A DNA stretch of 64,000 nucleotides from Rhodocollybia butyracea. Taxonomy: Eukaryota; Basidiomycota; Agaricomycetes; Agaricales; Omphalotaceae. Made by a program: the position numbers and the translations under genes. Numbering within the stretch: the stretch's first letter is position 1; each line of letters starts with the position of its first letter. The notes below the pieces were generated by a model. The model was not told where the DNA came from and did not search any database. It was given only the letters and a program-made list of their open reading frames with translations. Location: NCBI GenBank assembly GCA_015501585.1, contig JADNRY010000280.1, positions 1 through 64,000 on the forward strand. Reading direction: 5' to 3'. Below are positions 32,683 through 44,830 of this stretch, piece by piece.

Positions 32683-34703
32683 ATGGCTCCTGTTGGGTCA
32701 AAGCTGAGCTTGCAGCAACTCGTAGATGCAATGGTGTACAAGTTCTCTCGATGTACGAAGCCTAGTAGGTGAGATTTGCTTGCTTCCAAACTTTTTGCCC
32801 CGCCCATTTCTCTTGCTAGATTGCACAAATACTCTACATCTGAAGTATGTATACTATACAACAATCTCTTATCTGGGCCTCATACCCCCAGTAGTTAGAT
32901 TCTATGGAGGATAAACTCCAGGTTTCGCTCTCTCTAGTTCGCGGTATGCGAAATTTATTGCAGCCTGTAAACAGGCTTCCGATTGAGATCCTTACTCTCA
33001 TCTTCGACCAAGCTCAACAACATCTTCCAGACTTTCTGCCAATGCCAGATTCCTCTTCTTCTGATTGGCACTGGCTATGCCTGATTCAAGTGTGTAGACA
33101 CTGGAGAGGGCTTATTGCAACCTCGCCTCAGCTTTGGTCTGAAATTGACAGTGGGATACTTCCTGATCGCTTTTTGAAGCGCTCTTCGACAGTTGCATTA
33201 AAAGTTTATCTGGGTTTGAGACTATGTGACATGTCGGAAGACATACTCGAGGGTATTATGTCTGAATCGAGGCGTTTCAAGGAGCTGCATCTCGATGTAG
33301 ACTCTCGGGGACGCTCTAGTGCGGCCACGGTATTTCATCGTCTCACCACTCCCGCACCACATCTGACAAGCTTGACGCTGATTACGGACGGAAGAGATAT
33401 CATGAATGGAGCTCTTCCTCATATGTTCGATGGTCAACTGCAAAGCCTGCGGAAGCTATGTCTTAGGCATCTAACGTCGTGGCCAAGAGGTTATTTCCAG
33501 AATCTGACACATATTTGTTTATACGATCAGAACCCGAGCACTCTGCCCTCAATGGATGAGTTTCTCAACTTTCTGGAAAGTTCTCCTCTATTGGAAGAGC
33601 TTGCATTGGTGCGGGCAGGGCCTATGCGGATGGATATCAGCTCCCAAGGGCATGCTTCGCCCTCTCGGATAATATCCCTCCCCTGGCTACGTCAGGTTGA
33701 TATTGGAGAATGGCCTTCGGCTTCGTTAGTTGCAAGGTTTCTATCACATCTCCACTTGCCCTCCCACGCAGATATGTACTTTTGGGGTGATCGTATGTTA
33801 AACGCCAACCCCGACTCGGAAGCTGCAGGGAGTCTTGCCCACATTCTTCCAGAAGACTTATCGAAGCTCGAGAACATGCGACATATCAAACGGTGGTACT
33901 TTGCCCGCCAACCAAGGGTCATCCTTGACACACCTTTCATCTCCGTGACTGGGATCGAAGGACAAACAGAGGGCCGAATCCTACACATGTACGGTAATTT
34001 CAGCCCGACGCAGCTGGTTCCTGCCCACCTCCTCTCCCGATTTCCTGTGTCGGAAGTTGAGAGTTTGGCAGTTAGAGATAGCTGCAGTCATATAAGCAAC
34101 TCGAATGGTCTAAATGTGGGGTTCTGGAGAGAATTTCTGGCGAAACTTCCGTTACTAAAAAACCTCGAAATACTGGCGTTTCGATCTGTAGGATTCACTC
34201 GAGCGGTGGTTGGAGCGCTGATGTCGCAAGGTCCTCCGGATGGATCGGGGTCCTCACTACTGTGCTCACAGCTGACTTGTTTGACTATCGAGCATGATAT
34301 CAGCCTTCCGGCTTATTTCATTCGATCCATTTTCGAAGCACGAGCACGATGTGTACCTAATGCGACACCTCTGGAGAAACTACGTGTGCTCGTCTTTGAG
34401 CCAAATCCTCAGAGGAAGAAGCAAAGAAACCGGAGACGGTCAATGGCCGCATCTGATAGCGAGAGTTCGGCTGGTAGTACTTTGGAATCAGGCGAAAGCG
34501 AAACTAGGATTGAGAATGAAGCGCAGACAAGGGAGGAGGATGAGTATCGAAGGCATACTGAAGATGATCGTAAGCTCTTGGAAGGCTGTCATGAGAACTT
34601 GGGGGAAGTCCGATTCGAGTATGGCGTTCCGTTATCTGTTGGAATCGTACCAGAAACATGGCCCACTAGACCTTTCGAATTTACAAGAGGAAGGAGAGGA
34701 TAA
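32683..34703 (+). CDS. F-box protein with leucine-rich C-terminal region
   Basis: F-box proteins recruit substrates to SCF ubiquitin ligases, and this class is strongly expanded in mushrooms. The F-box reads NRLPIEILTLIFDQAQQHLP then WLCLIQVCRHWRGLIATSPQ. A leucine-rich region follows (LTSLTLITDGRDIMNGALP, SPLLEELALVRAGPM, LPLLKNLEILAFRS). The C-terminus is acidic and basic-rich. The main exon is open from 32904, but two upstream exons extend it in frame: 32683 onward (MAPVGSKLSLQQLVDAMVYK) and a 25-nt exon at 32820-32844 (LHKYSTSE). Joined, they read SELDSMEDKLQVSLSLVRGM and place the start 148 bp from MED1. No substrate can be inferred. Total length is about 640 aa. Confidence 0.85.
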
Positions 34704-35773
34704 ATTTCATTCCTGGTACAAAAGGTATAATAAAGTGTAAATACGGGATTCGTATGAGATACACGCTATGAGAGATTTGTCTTGAAGAGAAAAGAAAAAA
34801 AGAGACCTTGAAAAAAAAAAATCTATAAACTTGTGTAGCTTTATCCTTTTTTAGGTGTTATTAACATCGTTTATGAAGTATGATACCCCGGTTGGAAGAA
34901 CGGCCGAAATTGCAGGTCCCAGCCATAGGGATAGTGCCTAGATAATGGCACGACCGTTTGTCGTGCCTTTTAGGATGCCATGGAAAAAATACAAACAATG
35001 GCTAGGCATCCGCAACCTTCCGCAGCTCGGAAAAAAGTAAATGGGTTTTGAACGAAGCTCGCTATAAAGTAGATGGCAAGCCATATGCAACAGAGAAGCA
35101 GTAGTATTACATAGTGATGATGCCTTGCTGTATAAGCCGAACAGAGTATCGAAGCAAGGGATTTCCTGCGGGAAGTCTGTGTATGTAGACGGAAAATTCC
35201 GTGCGTTATGCAGTCATTACAGGATAGCCAAGATGAGAGTGGCAGGAGCTGTGGGAGGCGCCAAGACATCCTTAACCCCTGATCTGATTTCTGAGTTCTC
35301 GAATTTGGATTTAGATGCAAAGTTTGATAAATTTGATTATTCGGCAAGCCAGCTACTAGCAACGGCTAGCCATAGTAGTGTCAGCACGAGTTATACATGC
35401 AATCTATAGTCTCAGTGTACAGAGGGAACTTGGGGGGCCAGTCGAAAAAGGTTTAGCGTACTGATAGATCAGCGTGAGAAACCGTAATGGGTTCCCACAG
35501 CGCGGGTTTTACGAAATTTTCCTTTTTTGGACAATAGTAACGCCATCGGAGTATGAAATGTTCTGAATCTTCCGATGAGAAACTGAGGTAGAGTGCAAGG
35601 CCAGATCCTCCGGATTCCCCAAGGTTTGCTAGATATAGGAGATAGCCTTAAAGTTTGAGCGATCGCCACCGAAAAACCCAAGCTTCGTTTGAAGTCAGCT
35701 GCCGATGCGTTGGACCCAAAGGTGCTACAAATAGTCTCTCGGCGAATGGTAGTCGCTGCTCGCGTAATCAGAG
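34704..35773. other. Gap: 1.07 kb with no supported gene
   Basis: A minus-strand frame of 130 codons (34970-35362) contains a hydrophobic stretch but resembles no family I know, and a plus-strand frame of 94 codons overlaps it; I do not call either. A perfect 8-bp stem with a 5-nt loop lies at 34947-34967. A-rich runs just after the F-box gene (34785-34830) probably belong to its 3' end. The right end is the promoter of the acyltransferase. Confidence 0.5.
34947..34967. repeat. Perfect short inverted repeat (8-bp stem, 5-nt loop)
   Basis: GGCACGAC, loop CGTTT, GTCGTGCC. It lies about 245 bp after the F-box stop in non-coding DNA. The role is unknown; it might be a chance hairpin or part of a 3' UTR. 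Confidence 0.7.
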
Positions 35774-37381
35774 ATGACTCACGCTACAGTCACTGCACGT
35801 ATGCGCCTTTTTCCATTTTCAAGGAATGATACAGAGCGCTTTACCAAAGCCTTGTCCATCCTAGATGGATCAGTCCAAAGATATTCTGCTACTAGCGCAA
35901 CTTGGTTCTTTGACGCACCCCAGCCTCAGGCCACTTTACCTACCCTTTCTATATCTCTACGTAAAGTCCTGGATGTTTACCCCCAATGGGCTGGCTCATT
36001 GCATATGCCTAATTCCAAAGTCGCTCCCGATTCTGCGCCCCATACGCAGCGATTCAACCGTCCCCAACTCACTTGGGGCTCACCTAACGATCCTGGCGTC
36101 GAGTTCATTGAGGCACACTCCCCACTCAATCTATCGCTGCTCCCCAGTCCCGCCGAGCGAGCAAAAGTCCATCGTGTCTGGGACGCAAGTGTCGTTGCTT
36201 CCCTCGGTACTTTGTCCGATACCCCAAAGCTTGCATTGCACGATCAAGTGTCCTCAGAAGGCCTTCCTTGTATGGTTGTCCAAGCCACTACATTTGCTGA
36301 TGGAGGTATCGCGATTGCCGTCAAATTGGCACACCCCCTTGCAGATGCTCATACACTGCTCACCTTCGTGCACGACTGGGCAAGCATTCACAGAGGTCTT
36401 CCAGCCCCTAGTAGGGAGTTTGCTCCTGAGCTATTGGATCAGCTAGCGGAGGGTAATATAGATGCATCTGCCCCTAATCCTGAAATCATAGCCCGGAGCA
36501 TCGATGTTCCCCTCCATAGATTCGATTGGTGGGCGTCAGCTACCCCTGATTGCCCTCCCTATATGCTTCCACAGACAATGATTCCTCCTCCACTAGCAAC
36601 TTACTCTGATCTTCCAGTCAAGCTTGGAAGACCACTCCCTTGGAAATCATGGGATATCATGTCTCCCGTTCAGTACTATATCATCCACTTTTCCTATTCG
36701 GAGATCATGAATATCTGGAAAGCTGCCGTGCCTGCCCTATCCGACGCTGCTAAAATCAGTAAGCTCGATGCCCTGCTAGCTCATATCTGGACCCTTATTA
36801 TTCGTGCACGAAACCTGTCTCTGGATGATTCCGTCGTAAATCTGGATGTCACAATCGGTCTCCGCCAACGTCTATCACCCCGTTTACCCACGCATTTCTT
36901 GGGCTCTCCACTCTTGAACATCCCCGTATCCCAACCCGCATCTCAGGTTTCCATCGCTTCCGCTGCAGACATCAGGACTTCGATGGCCTTGTACAACTCG
37001 TCTGCTTTAGGCGCATTGCTACACGAAATGGCTTATGAAATCGATCCCTCTCGACGATGGAACGCGTTTCTCGGGGAGCGGCATACGATCGTCACTAGCT
37101 GGCTGGAAACTTGGACTGGAATGGCGGCGTATGATGTTGATTTTGGATTTGGGTCCAAGCCCCGCATGGTTGATCCACTTATGCCTGAAACCGATGGATG
37201 GTACGCACTCTCTTCGGCTCAAGCTGATCGAAGCATTCTAACTCGATATCTAGTGTCCAGATCATGGAAAGCGGGAGTGAAAGCGATGGCACTCCGCTTC
37301 CAGACACTTCATCAAACTGGTACAACACTGGAGTATCCGTCAGCTTCCATCTCAGAGAAGATGTTATGGCCAGGTTACTGA
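35774..37381 (+). CDS. BAHD-type acyltransferase, intronless
   Basis: BAHD enzymes transfer acyl groups from acyl-CoA to alcohols or amines of secondary metabolites; fungal members include trichothecene 3-O-acetyltransferase-like proteins. The 535-aa product shows the catalytic HxxxD as AHPLADAH near residue 190 and a DFGWG-like motif as DVDFGFG near residue 455. The N-terminus (MTHATVTARMRLFPF) and overall length fit the family. The frame is open from ATG to stop with no intron, unlike almost every neighbour. No cytochrome P450, polyketide synthase or terpene cyclase lies nearby, so it is not in an evident biosynthetic cluster. The substrate cannot be predicted. It converges with the fucosyltransferase-like gene, 240 bp between stops. 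Confidence 0.88.
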   Translation: MTHATVTARMRLFPFSRNDTERFTKALSILDGSVQRYSATSATWFFDAPQPQATLPTLSISLRKVLDVYPQWAGSLHMPNSKVAPDSAPHTQRFNRPQLTWGSPNDPGVEFIEAHSPLNLSLLPSPAERAKVHRVWDASVVASLGTLSDTPKLALHDQVSSEGLPCMVVQATTFADGGIAIAVKLAHPLADAHTLLTFVHDWASIHRGLPAPSREFAPELLDQLAEGNIDASAPNPEIIARSIDVPLHRFDWWASATPDCPPYMLPQTMIPPPLATYSDLPVKLGRPLPWKSWDIMSPVQYYIIHFSYSEIMNIWKAAVPALSDAAKISKLDALLAHIWTLIIRARNLSLDDSVVNLDVTIGLRQRLSPRLPTHFLGSPLLNIPVSQPASQVSIASAADIRTSMALYNSSALGALLHEMAYEIDPSRRWNAFLGERHTIVTSWLETWTGMAAYDVDFGFGSKPRMVDPLMPETDGWYALSSAQADRSILTRYLVSRSWKAGVKAMALRFQTLHQTGTTLEYPSASISEKMLWPGY

Positions 37382-37621
37382 ACGACCCTTGGTTGCGAAA
37401 ACATGATCTTCCAAATTAGTTTCTCGATGTAAAGTATAAAAACACAGAGTGAGCACTGCTACTCGGTCCGATGTCCCGGTGTCAAAGCTGCAAATACCAA
37501 CGAGAACGGAAGAATCAGCGGAGGCAAATCAAGGCGTGCGGCACTGGAAAACCAACGAAAATAGCCCAACTTGATATGATACATGGTAGCACTAGCAAAT
37601 AGTATAATAGTAGGTCTATTC

Positions 37622-39399
37622 TTATAAAAATCGATTAGACTCTGGCTTGAACCCCCTCGACAGTCGGAGAGTGACAATATTGCCTGAAAGACTGGAAAAC
37701 TAAAACCAGTTATCAGTAGGGGCCAAACAAACACGTTCAAATCACACACCCCATTTCCAACGAACACTTCTGCCTTTTCCGCAATCGCCATATCGACAGC
37801 CATGCTGACATGCTTTTTGCGCCATGTCCATCTCGAGTTCACCACCAAAAACGACATCCTCCCATCCGTCTGCTTTGAGTGCGGAGCGGAGAGAGTTGAG
37901 CCAGTATGGCCAGCCGTTTGATAAGAGGTAGATGCGTTTGAGGGTGTACTTCTCCTCAGAGGGAGGGGCGGAAGAGTGCATCTCATATTCCAACCTCACC
38001 TCATGTAGCCTCTGCACAATCGCTGGTATTTCTGGTAAACAGTGTTCCAAATAATAAGGCGTGAGGACCGCATGTTCCTCTGCTGTCCGATGAGGTATCG
38101 AAGTTGGTATTGTGGAATTTCGAGTCGAAACGATGGAAGTGATATCTGTCAACGGCCGATGTTCCCTGAGATATTCATCAGCCTCGAACCGATCTGGGAG
38201 ACTGTGGAACTGATTGACACCCATATACTCGTCATCCCAACCGACAAGGCGACGGCAATGGCGGGAATAGTCTCCACGGCGGAGGTGGACTGCCAACAGG
38301 CCAGAGAGGACGCCAGAGGTAGCAGTTGAATCTGAATCCAGGTGCCGCGACGGTGGATAGAGATCGCTGAGGTCAGCAGGTTGAAGAATCGCAAAGTTGC
38401 GAGCGACGGCGGAGAGGACAAGTGGTGACCAGGCAAAGTTTGCGAGGATGGGTGATTCGAGGAGCGGGGAGAATATTGGTAGAATGCGTTTTGTGCCGAA
38501 AAGTTCGCGGTCAAATAACGTTCTGCCACCAGAGTCTACAACGACACAAGGCTCGTCGTTGAAAGCTATTAATCTGTCAACAAACCACTTGACAATTTCA
38601 TCCGCACCACGACCTAGAGACGCATCTATGGGCGCGTCACGGGTATTAAGAACTTTGCGTTCCTCAGGATGACATACAGAATTGAAGAATTCGAGGGAAA
38701 CAGAGCGACGCGTAAGAGAGTTAGATGAGCCAGGCAGAGGACCGCCTGCCGAGGGGCCAGAAATAAAAGCATTGAGAGGAATTCTGGATGGTCGGAGAGC
38801 AAAGTCGTATATTGTATATGGTAATGGAGATTTAGACCATACATGGTCTTCAAACACATATGCGCGGTGAGAAAGTTGGGCCACATAGGCCATGACGAAG
38901 CTAGAGCATTGTTAGAAGAGCCAATAAAATGAAAATGAAGCGTAACTAACCTCTCCTGCAAAACGTTATTCAGGCCATGGCCCCACAGTGCTCCGTCAAA
39001 CCACAGATATTTCCTCCTATGAACTCTCTCCATAACACCATCTTTGCCAATTTTCTCAGTGACAGCATCGCGTATGCGATGTTGTGGCAGACTACGTTCA
39101 TAGACCCTCACATCTTCGTATGTCGAGGGTATTCCACTAGATAATATGCCCACAACGAGAAAAAATAAGGCTGTTGAAGCAATAAACACTATTCGACGTA
39201 GCGTCAGCGTATGTTGGACAAAGGAAAGGAGAGAAATGAGCGATAGACGGCGCTTGTGATGATGATGTGGTTTTCTTCGACGAAGAGAGGGAGAAGGGAG
39301 AGAAAGGTCTTCAGAAAGTTCATAGTCTTCGCTGCGAATTCGCTGGTAGTCGTCCAAGCGACGAAATAGTGAGCTTAGACTTCGAGTCCATGGCTTCAT
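37622..39399 (-). CDS. Type II membrane protein, O-fucosyltransferase-like
   Basis: About 560 aa. A short basic cytosolic tail (with RRRKPHHHHKRR) precedes one membrane anchor (RIVFIASTALFFLVVGILSS) and a lumenal domain, the layout of a Golgi or ER glycosyltransferase. Near the start of the domain are GALWGHGLNNVLQE and SFVMAYVAQLSHRAYVFEDH. The key motif LLAVHLRRGDY resembles the nucleotide-sugar-binding HxRRGD of GDP-fucose O-fucosyltransferases. The C-terminus reads AIAEKAEVFVGNGFSSLSGN and ends SNRFL. Two introns were placed; joins NNVLQESFVMAY and FVGNGFSSLSGN are in frame. This is a multi-copy basidiomycete family whose acceptors are unknown. It is head-to-head with MGM1. Confidence 0.8.
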
Positions 39400-39494
39400 T
39401 TGGTCAAAAGTTGTTTGTTGTTACTGCGTACGGGCGCTAGTAGATGTTGGGGAACTTGGCCCACATAATCTGTCTTACCATCAGGAAAGCGCTT

Positions 39495-42400
39495 ATGTAC
39501 GCGCCGAGCAAGCGCGTAACCGCTTCTTGTATGTATTCCACCATCCGTCGCCTCCTCACAAATCGAAAAGTTGTGACTTATGGCCTCGAAGCTTCCAAGG
39601 CTCACTTCAAAAATGCTGTTTCAAGAAGACCTTTTCCTCGAACCACTCTTCTCGCTTCAGGCTCACTAAGAGCTCATTATTCTACCACTTCCTCAGCAAA
39701 TTTGCGTAGAATTCACGCAAGATCATTATCATACTCTTCCATTCCTAGATTCATCGCAAGGGCTTTCAGAGTCCCAATTGCTGGCGCAGCGGTTGGTGCA
39801 GGTGGCTTGGGTTATGCAGAATACAGGTTTGAAGGTCTGTACTCGTTATGTCAAATCCAGATATCTCCTGACTCACCAATAATGTAGAGTTTCGGAAAGA
39901 AACTCGGTCTTGGATGAATGCCGTGCAAGATACCGCGGTTGATCTATTTGACTCGGCCACAGACAGCGTGAAAAAGGCACAAACGCGTGTCTCTGGAATC
40001 AAATTACCTGAAATTCAAGCTCCCCAATTTCTAAAGGACTTTTTTTCGGAAAGCGAGAACGGTAGTAACGAGGGAGCAGATGGTAACAAGAATGAGGACT
40101 CTGGCTCCAAAAAGCAACCACCCAAAGATAATGCCGCCATTGCAGCATTAGTCGCTGCAACCATGTCCTCACCTTCAGACTCCAAAAACGATACTGGATT
40201 CGAAACTCAACAGAACGGTCTCATGAACTTGACCAAAAAGCTCATCGAGATTCGAAGCATGCTATTGAGCATTGACCAGAATGACGCCTTGAAACTTCCC
40301 AGCATCGTCGTCATTGGAAGTCAGAGCTCTGGGAAGAGTTCAGTATTGGAAGCTATTGTCGGTCATGAATTTCTACCAAAGTACGTATATATATATATAT
40401 CTTACTATGCCTTATATCTCATCTTGATGCAGAGGCAACAATATGGTCACTCGTCGCCCTGTTGAACTCACTCTTGTACACACTCCAACACCACCAGGCG
40501 AACAACCTTCTGAATATGGCGAGTTCCCTGCTCTCGGACTAGGCAAAATCCACTCCTTTGCTGATATTCAACGTACCCTAACCGACCTGAACCTTGCCGT
40601 CCCAGCTTCGGAAGCAGTCTCCAACGAACCCATCGACCTTCGCATCTACTCCCCCTTTGTTCCCGACCTTACCCTCATCGATCTACCCGGCTATGTACAG
40701 ATCGCTTCCTTAGACCAGCCCGAAAGCCTAAAAGAAAAGATTGCCAGTCTCTGTGAAAAGTACATCCGTGAACCAAATATCATTCTCGCCGTTTGTGCAG
40801 CGGACGTTGATCTTGCCAACAGTCCAGCTCTGCGAGCCAGTCGCAAAGTGGACCCTCTCGGCTTGAGAACCATAGGTGTCATCACCAAGATGGACCTTGT
40901 TCCTCCTGAGCAGGGTGCCACTATCTTGGGAGGGAACCGGTACCCCTTGCATCTGGGTTATGTCGGTGTCGTAGCTAAGGCTGTCGGGAAAAGCAAGTCG
41001 GAAAGCACAGGAGACGTTGTCAAGCGCAGGGAAAATGACTTCTTTGGTGCACATAAGAACATTTATGGCGTAGGTTCGCTCATGGTAGGCACAGACACTC
41101 TCCGAAAAAGGCTCATGGAAGTCTTGGAATCATCAATGGCTTCATCTCTTCATGGTATCACCAACGCCGTTCAGCTCGAATTAGAGGAGGCGACATATCA
41201 GTTCAAAGTCCAATATAATGATCGCAGAATAACTGCAGAGTCGTATGTTGCAGAGACGATGGACGCACTCAAAGCCCGATTCCAAACCGCCAAAACCGAG
41301 TTTCGAAAACCCGTCATACGCGAGAAACTGAAAGCAATGTTGGATGACAAGGTCATGGACGTTTTGGAGCAGCTGTACTGGCTCGACAAGCGGGCCAAAG
41401 AGCTGGGCGAGCTTGCTGTCGAATCACGGGTCCAGGACGTGGATTCTTATTGGAAACACAAGCTCGATGCAGCGAGTAGTCTTTTAACCAAGTCGGGAGT
41501 AGGAAGGGATTCGACATTACTAGTCGCCGATGGACTGAGGGCAATGATTGATTCAATAGCTTCGGGAGAGCCTTTTAACTTTCACCCTCGAGCGGCAGAG
41601 CGGCTCATATCTTTCTCGCATGATATTTTACGCGACAGGGTTGGTGTAGCGGCTGACCAAGTCGAAAACTGCATCAAGCCTTACAAGTACGAGGTTGAGG
41701 TTGAAGCCCAAGAGTGGCAAGTCGGAAGAGAACGGGCAGTGGAGTTGTTTGAGAAGGAAGTAGCCATGTGTGAAACAAAGCTCAAAGATATTAGGAAGAA
41801 GGTGGGAGGAAGTAGGAGATTGGGATCGCTTGTGGGGTATGTGCGAAACTTGGACGGACAGGAAAAGGAGAGAAAGGAGAAGAAACTTAAATCACTATCA
41901 GAGAATGATGCAGAAGAGGACGACACAGATACGATACCCGAGTCTTACCGGTATCCTGCTGCACAAATATTGGATGGTGCATTCCATATTTCTCTCTCTT
42001 TTTTTTCCTTCGCTAACTCCTTGTGTAGCCAAGCATGCCATCCTCTACACCGACCGAATATCCATTCTCAAGCTCCGCCTGGCCGCTCTCAAATCTAAAC
42101 GCTGCAAAGCTGGCCCAGAGAACGATGTCTTTTGCCCAGAAGCATTCCTCAACGTCGTAGCGGACAAGCTAGCCTACACCTCAACAATGTTCCTCAATAT
42201 TGAATTGCTTGATCAATTTTTCTACGAGGTACATGCTTTGACATCCATTGGCATAAACTACTATATCTCATCTCTTACAGTTTCCCCGGGAAATCGACTC
42301 TCGATTGTTGTACGATTTGGACAGAAAGGAAATCGTCGAATTTGCAAGAGAGAACCCGGTTGTGCGCCGACATCTAGATCTTCAAGACAGAAAAGACAAG

Positions 42401-42553
42401 TTGGAAGAGGTTTGTTCAGAACATGAATGCTATGCCTTATTGCTGATATCTCTTTCTCAGGTCATGAAGCAGCTTAACAGTCTATCCACGCTACGCGCTG
42501 ACCCACAGCCCAAATCACGTCGAAATCGGGGACTCTTCGGGGGCGTTTTCTAA
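39495..42553 (+). CDS. MGM1: Mitochondrial dynamin-like GTPase MGM1/OPA1
   Basis: MGM1 fuses inner mitochondrial membranes and shapes cristae. The product is about 930 aa. A long Arg/Ser-rich presequence is followed by a hydrophobic segment ([20 protein letters not shown]) that would anchor the long form and may be the processing region. The GTPase domain is complete: P-loop GSQSSGKSS, switch [14 protein letters not shown] in [14 protein letters not shown], and TKMD in [15 protein letters not shown] stalk and C-terminal effector region follow, ending [10 protein letters not shown]. Introns are placed after RFE, after FLPK (containing a short TA repeat near 40387-40399), and three near the 3' end. 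Possible starts are 39444, 39495 and 39531; I prefer 39495 for a basic presequence, but this is uncertain. Confidence 0.93.
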
Positions 42554-42779
42554 GTTGCATGAGTGCTTTTTACGACCTGATCTATTTTACCTTACTTTAC
42601 TCACCTATAACGAACGTATAAATGTATCCGTTGTAGCTTTATATTTGATGACCATAACTCTTCCTCACTCATTCTCCCCTGTTGCGCATGATTGTCATCT
42701 CAGTCTGCACATTTCTTGAGAAAACTATGTATGCTTAGCGCCAGCGCCTGGTTGCCAAGCTTGGAGCACGGCAAGTCGA

Positions 42780-42802
42780 TGACGTCACTATGGACTTATA
42801 AG
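42780..42802 (+). promoter_or_regulatory. CRE palindrome and TATA-like box upstream of the alpha/beta hydrolase
   Basis: TGACGTCA (42780-42787) is a perfect ATF/CREB-type palindrome, and CTTATAAG follows at 42795-42802. They lie 30-55 bp before the ATG at 42833. bZIP binding is known for this site in fungi; use here is inferred. Confidence 0.45.
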
Positions 42803-42832
42803 TAGTACGTTTGTTCTCTTACTTCTTAGATT

Positions 42833-44124
42833 ATGGACTCCGAGCATCGCAGGAGACTTGCTTTGAAAGCGCAGGCTGTAATGTGGAGACATTTGATGGA
42901 CATTGGGATGAACCTCCATCGACTAGCGTCCCCAGTTGTATGCATATTTTCCTCAGATAATGCATAATTTCTGACGTTCATATCAGGCTCCTTCACCTTC
43001 CTTCTCAATCAAAATCCCTTCACAGATAGCCTCTCATCAAGGAACAATTCCTCTCCATTTTTACGTTCCTGAATCTTACAATTCGAAAGAAACCGCAGAG
43101 TCGAAACGAGTCTTTCCAGTCGTGATCAATTTCCATGGAGGTGGCTTCACGATTGGTCGCGCAACAGATGATGCCAGATGGGCCAGAGCTGTAGTTCACT
43201 ATGCAGATGCGGTTGTAGTATCTGTGGACTACAGACTCGCACCAGAACACCCGTTTCCCATTGCAATCGAAGATGGAACAGACGCTACTCTATACTTGAT
43301 TGCACACGCCGACGAACTGAAAATTGATCCTCACCGCATTGCCTACAGCGGGTTCTCTGCAGGAGGAAACATGGCATTCAGTGTTCCCATCAGGTTGGCT
43401 GAGGAATATCGTATCCAGAGAGCGAGATCAGAAAGCTCTCCAGACTCTCAAATTTTGCCACCAAGCACAGTCATTGCGATATCGGCCTGGTATCCTCCCA
43501 TAGACTATACTAACACTCGCGAAGAACGTAGAAAGACCAATCTGCGCAGTGATAAGGAGCTCCCCAAGTTCTTTACCAACCTTTTCGATTCCAGTTACCT
43601 TTATCCAGTTAACGGTGTCGACCTCAAGTCCCCGTGGCTCAGCCCCGGAATTGCACCAGGTGAGCAGATCGCAAGGTCTTTGATTATTTTTACTCAGTAT
43701 TTATCTATAAGACGATATGGTGAGACACCTTCCAGAAAATATTGTCTTGTATACCTGCGAATGGGATCAACTATGTGCAGAGGCAGAACGGTTTCATCAT
43801 CGTTTAATAGACGATTTTGGTAAAAAGGTGGTTTACAAGAAAGTGATGGGGGTAGGCCATGCTTTTGATAAGACACCCAACCCAATACGCTGGGACCCCA
43901 AGATTGAGACATTGTACAAAAACGCTTGCCAGGAGCTCAGAACCGTCTTTTATGGTTCTTCATCGGATAGTGCGTTTGAAGTGGCCATCGCGGAGGGAAA
44001 GGAAGGACAGCAGGGTTCTGTGTTCCCGAGGATGGAGGAAATGAAGTTTCCGACGTCTCAGGACAGTTTGGCTCGGGTTGGAAGTAGAGATCAAGAACGA
44101 GTTGCGGGTAATATTGCGGATTAG
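42833..44124 (+). CDS. Alpha/beta hydrolase (HGGG type, esterase/lipase-like)
   Basis: A serine hydrolase of the hormone-sensitive-lipase-like class, about 390 aa in three exons. The oxyanion-hole motif is NFHGGGF and the nucleophile motif is GFSAGG. Between them is the conserved VVSVDYRLAPEHPFP. The acid and histidine of the triad are likely in YTCEWDQLCAEAERF and VMGVGHAFDK. Introns follow ASPV and SPGIAP. The N-terminus (MDSEHRRRLALKAQAVMWRH) has no signal peptide, so the enzyme is probably intracellular; the substrate is unknown. The promoter has a CRE palindrome. The stop is only 11 nt from the stop of the convergent gene, so the 3' ends of the two transcripts must overlap. Confidence 0.88.
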
Positions 44125-44135
44125 TTTACACATTT

Positions 44136-44830
44136 TCATTCTTTCCGTTTACCGAAATACCCTTTCAACATTCCTACACTTTGGTCTGCCTTTTCCACGA
44201 GATATGCTTTATCTGGAAGCCTATCTTTTACTGGCTGCAGAAACGGAGTAGCAGCCTTTCCACCAAGCCTTCCAATTTCATTCACATGTTTCCCGATAAC
44301 CTCTAAAATTCTTGACGCCAGTTCCGTATTCGTCAATACGTCTTTCATCTTCATGATATCGTCAATTTCTTGCTGAGCATTTGTGAGAATCGTTACAGCT
44401 TCCGGTCGATGTTCCTCGAAAACTGGTTCTGCAGAGTCGAATGCCCAGTCGATGGCGATCCCAGAGCCCGGAACGAGGACACCATAAGATTTGGCGAGGT
44501 TTCGAAGAGATTTCCAAGCTTCACTGGGAGTTTTGTTCGCTACGGACTGCTTTGTTCGTTCAAGGTATGCACGAATCTCTTTTGACGCGTCTACAGCGCG
44601 TTTTATCCCAGAGAAATGATAATAGGTGTAGCCTGTGTATGGGTTAACCGGTTGACTGTACGTGTATCAGGAAGCTTATTGTTACCTGCACCGACAACAC
44701 TGAGTCCTCCCGCTACGCCTGCAAGCAGATGCGTCCAAATATAGCGCTTGCTATTTGATTGGTGAGGAGAGTGTATAAAGCGACGGCCTGCAGGTGCCAA
44801 AGAACGTCGAAAGAGTGTTCTGGAGAGCAT
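44136..44830 (-). CDS. Conserved mitochondrial protein of unknown function
   Basis: About 213 aa in two exons. The start MLSRTLFRRSLAPAGRRFIH is a typical mitochondrial presequence. It is followed by a hydrophobic segment (HLLAGVAGGLSVVGAGYTYY), probably inner-membrane, and a helical domain (SGIKRAVDASKEIRAYLERT, EAWKSLRNLAKSYGVLVPGS, ASRILEVIGKHVNEIGRLGG). I do not recognise a named family. The intron (about 44636-44686) joins VVGAG to YTYYHFSG. A CRE palindrome lies about 100 bp upstream. The end converges with the alpha/beta hydrolase gene at 11 nt. Confidence 0.75.

Noticed and set aside
34970..35362. 130-codon minus-strand frame with a hydrophobic stretch
   Set aside because: No recognisable family, no clear promoter or splice context, and an overlapping plus-strand frame. 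Not enough to call a gene.
35774..39399. Secondary-metabolite gene cluster around the acyltransferase
   Set aside because: Neighbours are an F-box gene, a fucosyltransferase-like gene and MGM1. No PKS, NRPS, terpene cyclase, P450 or transporter is present.
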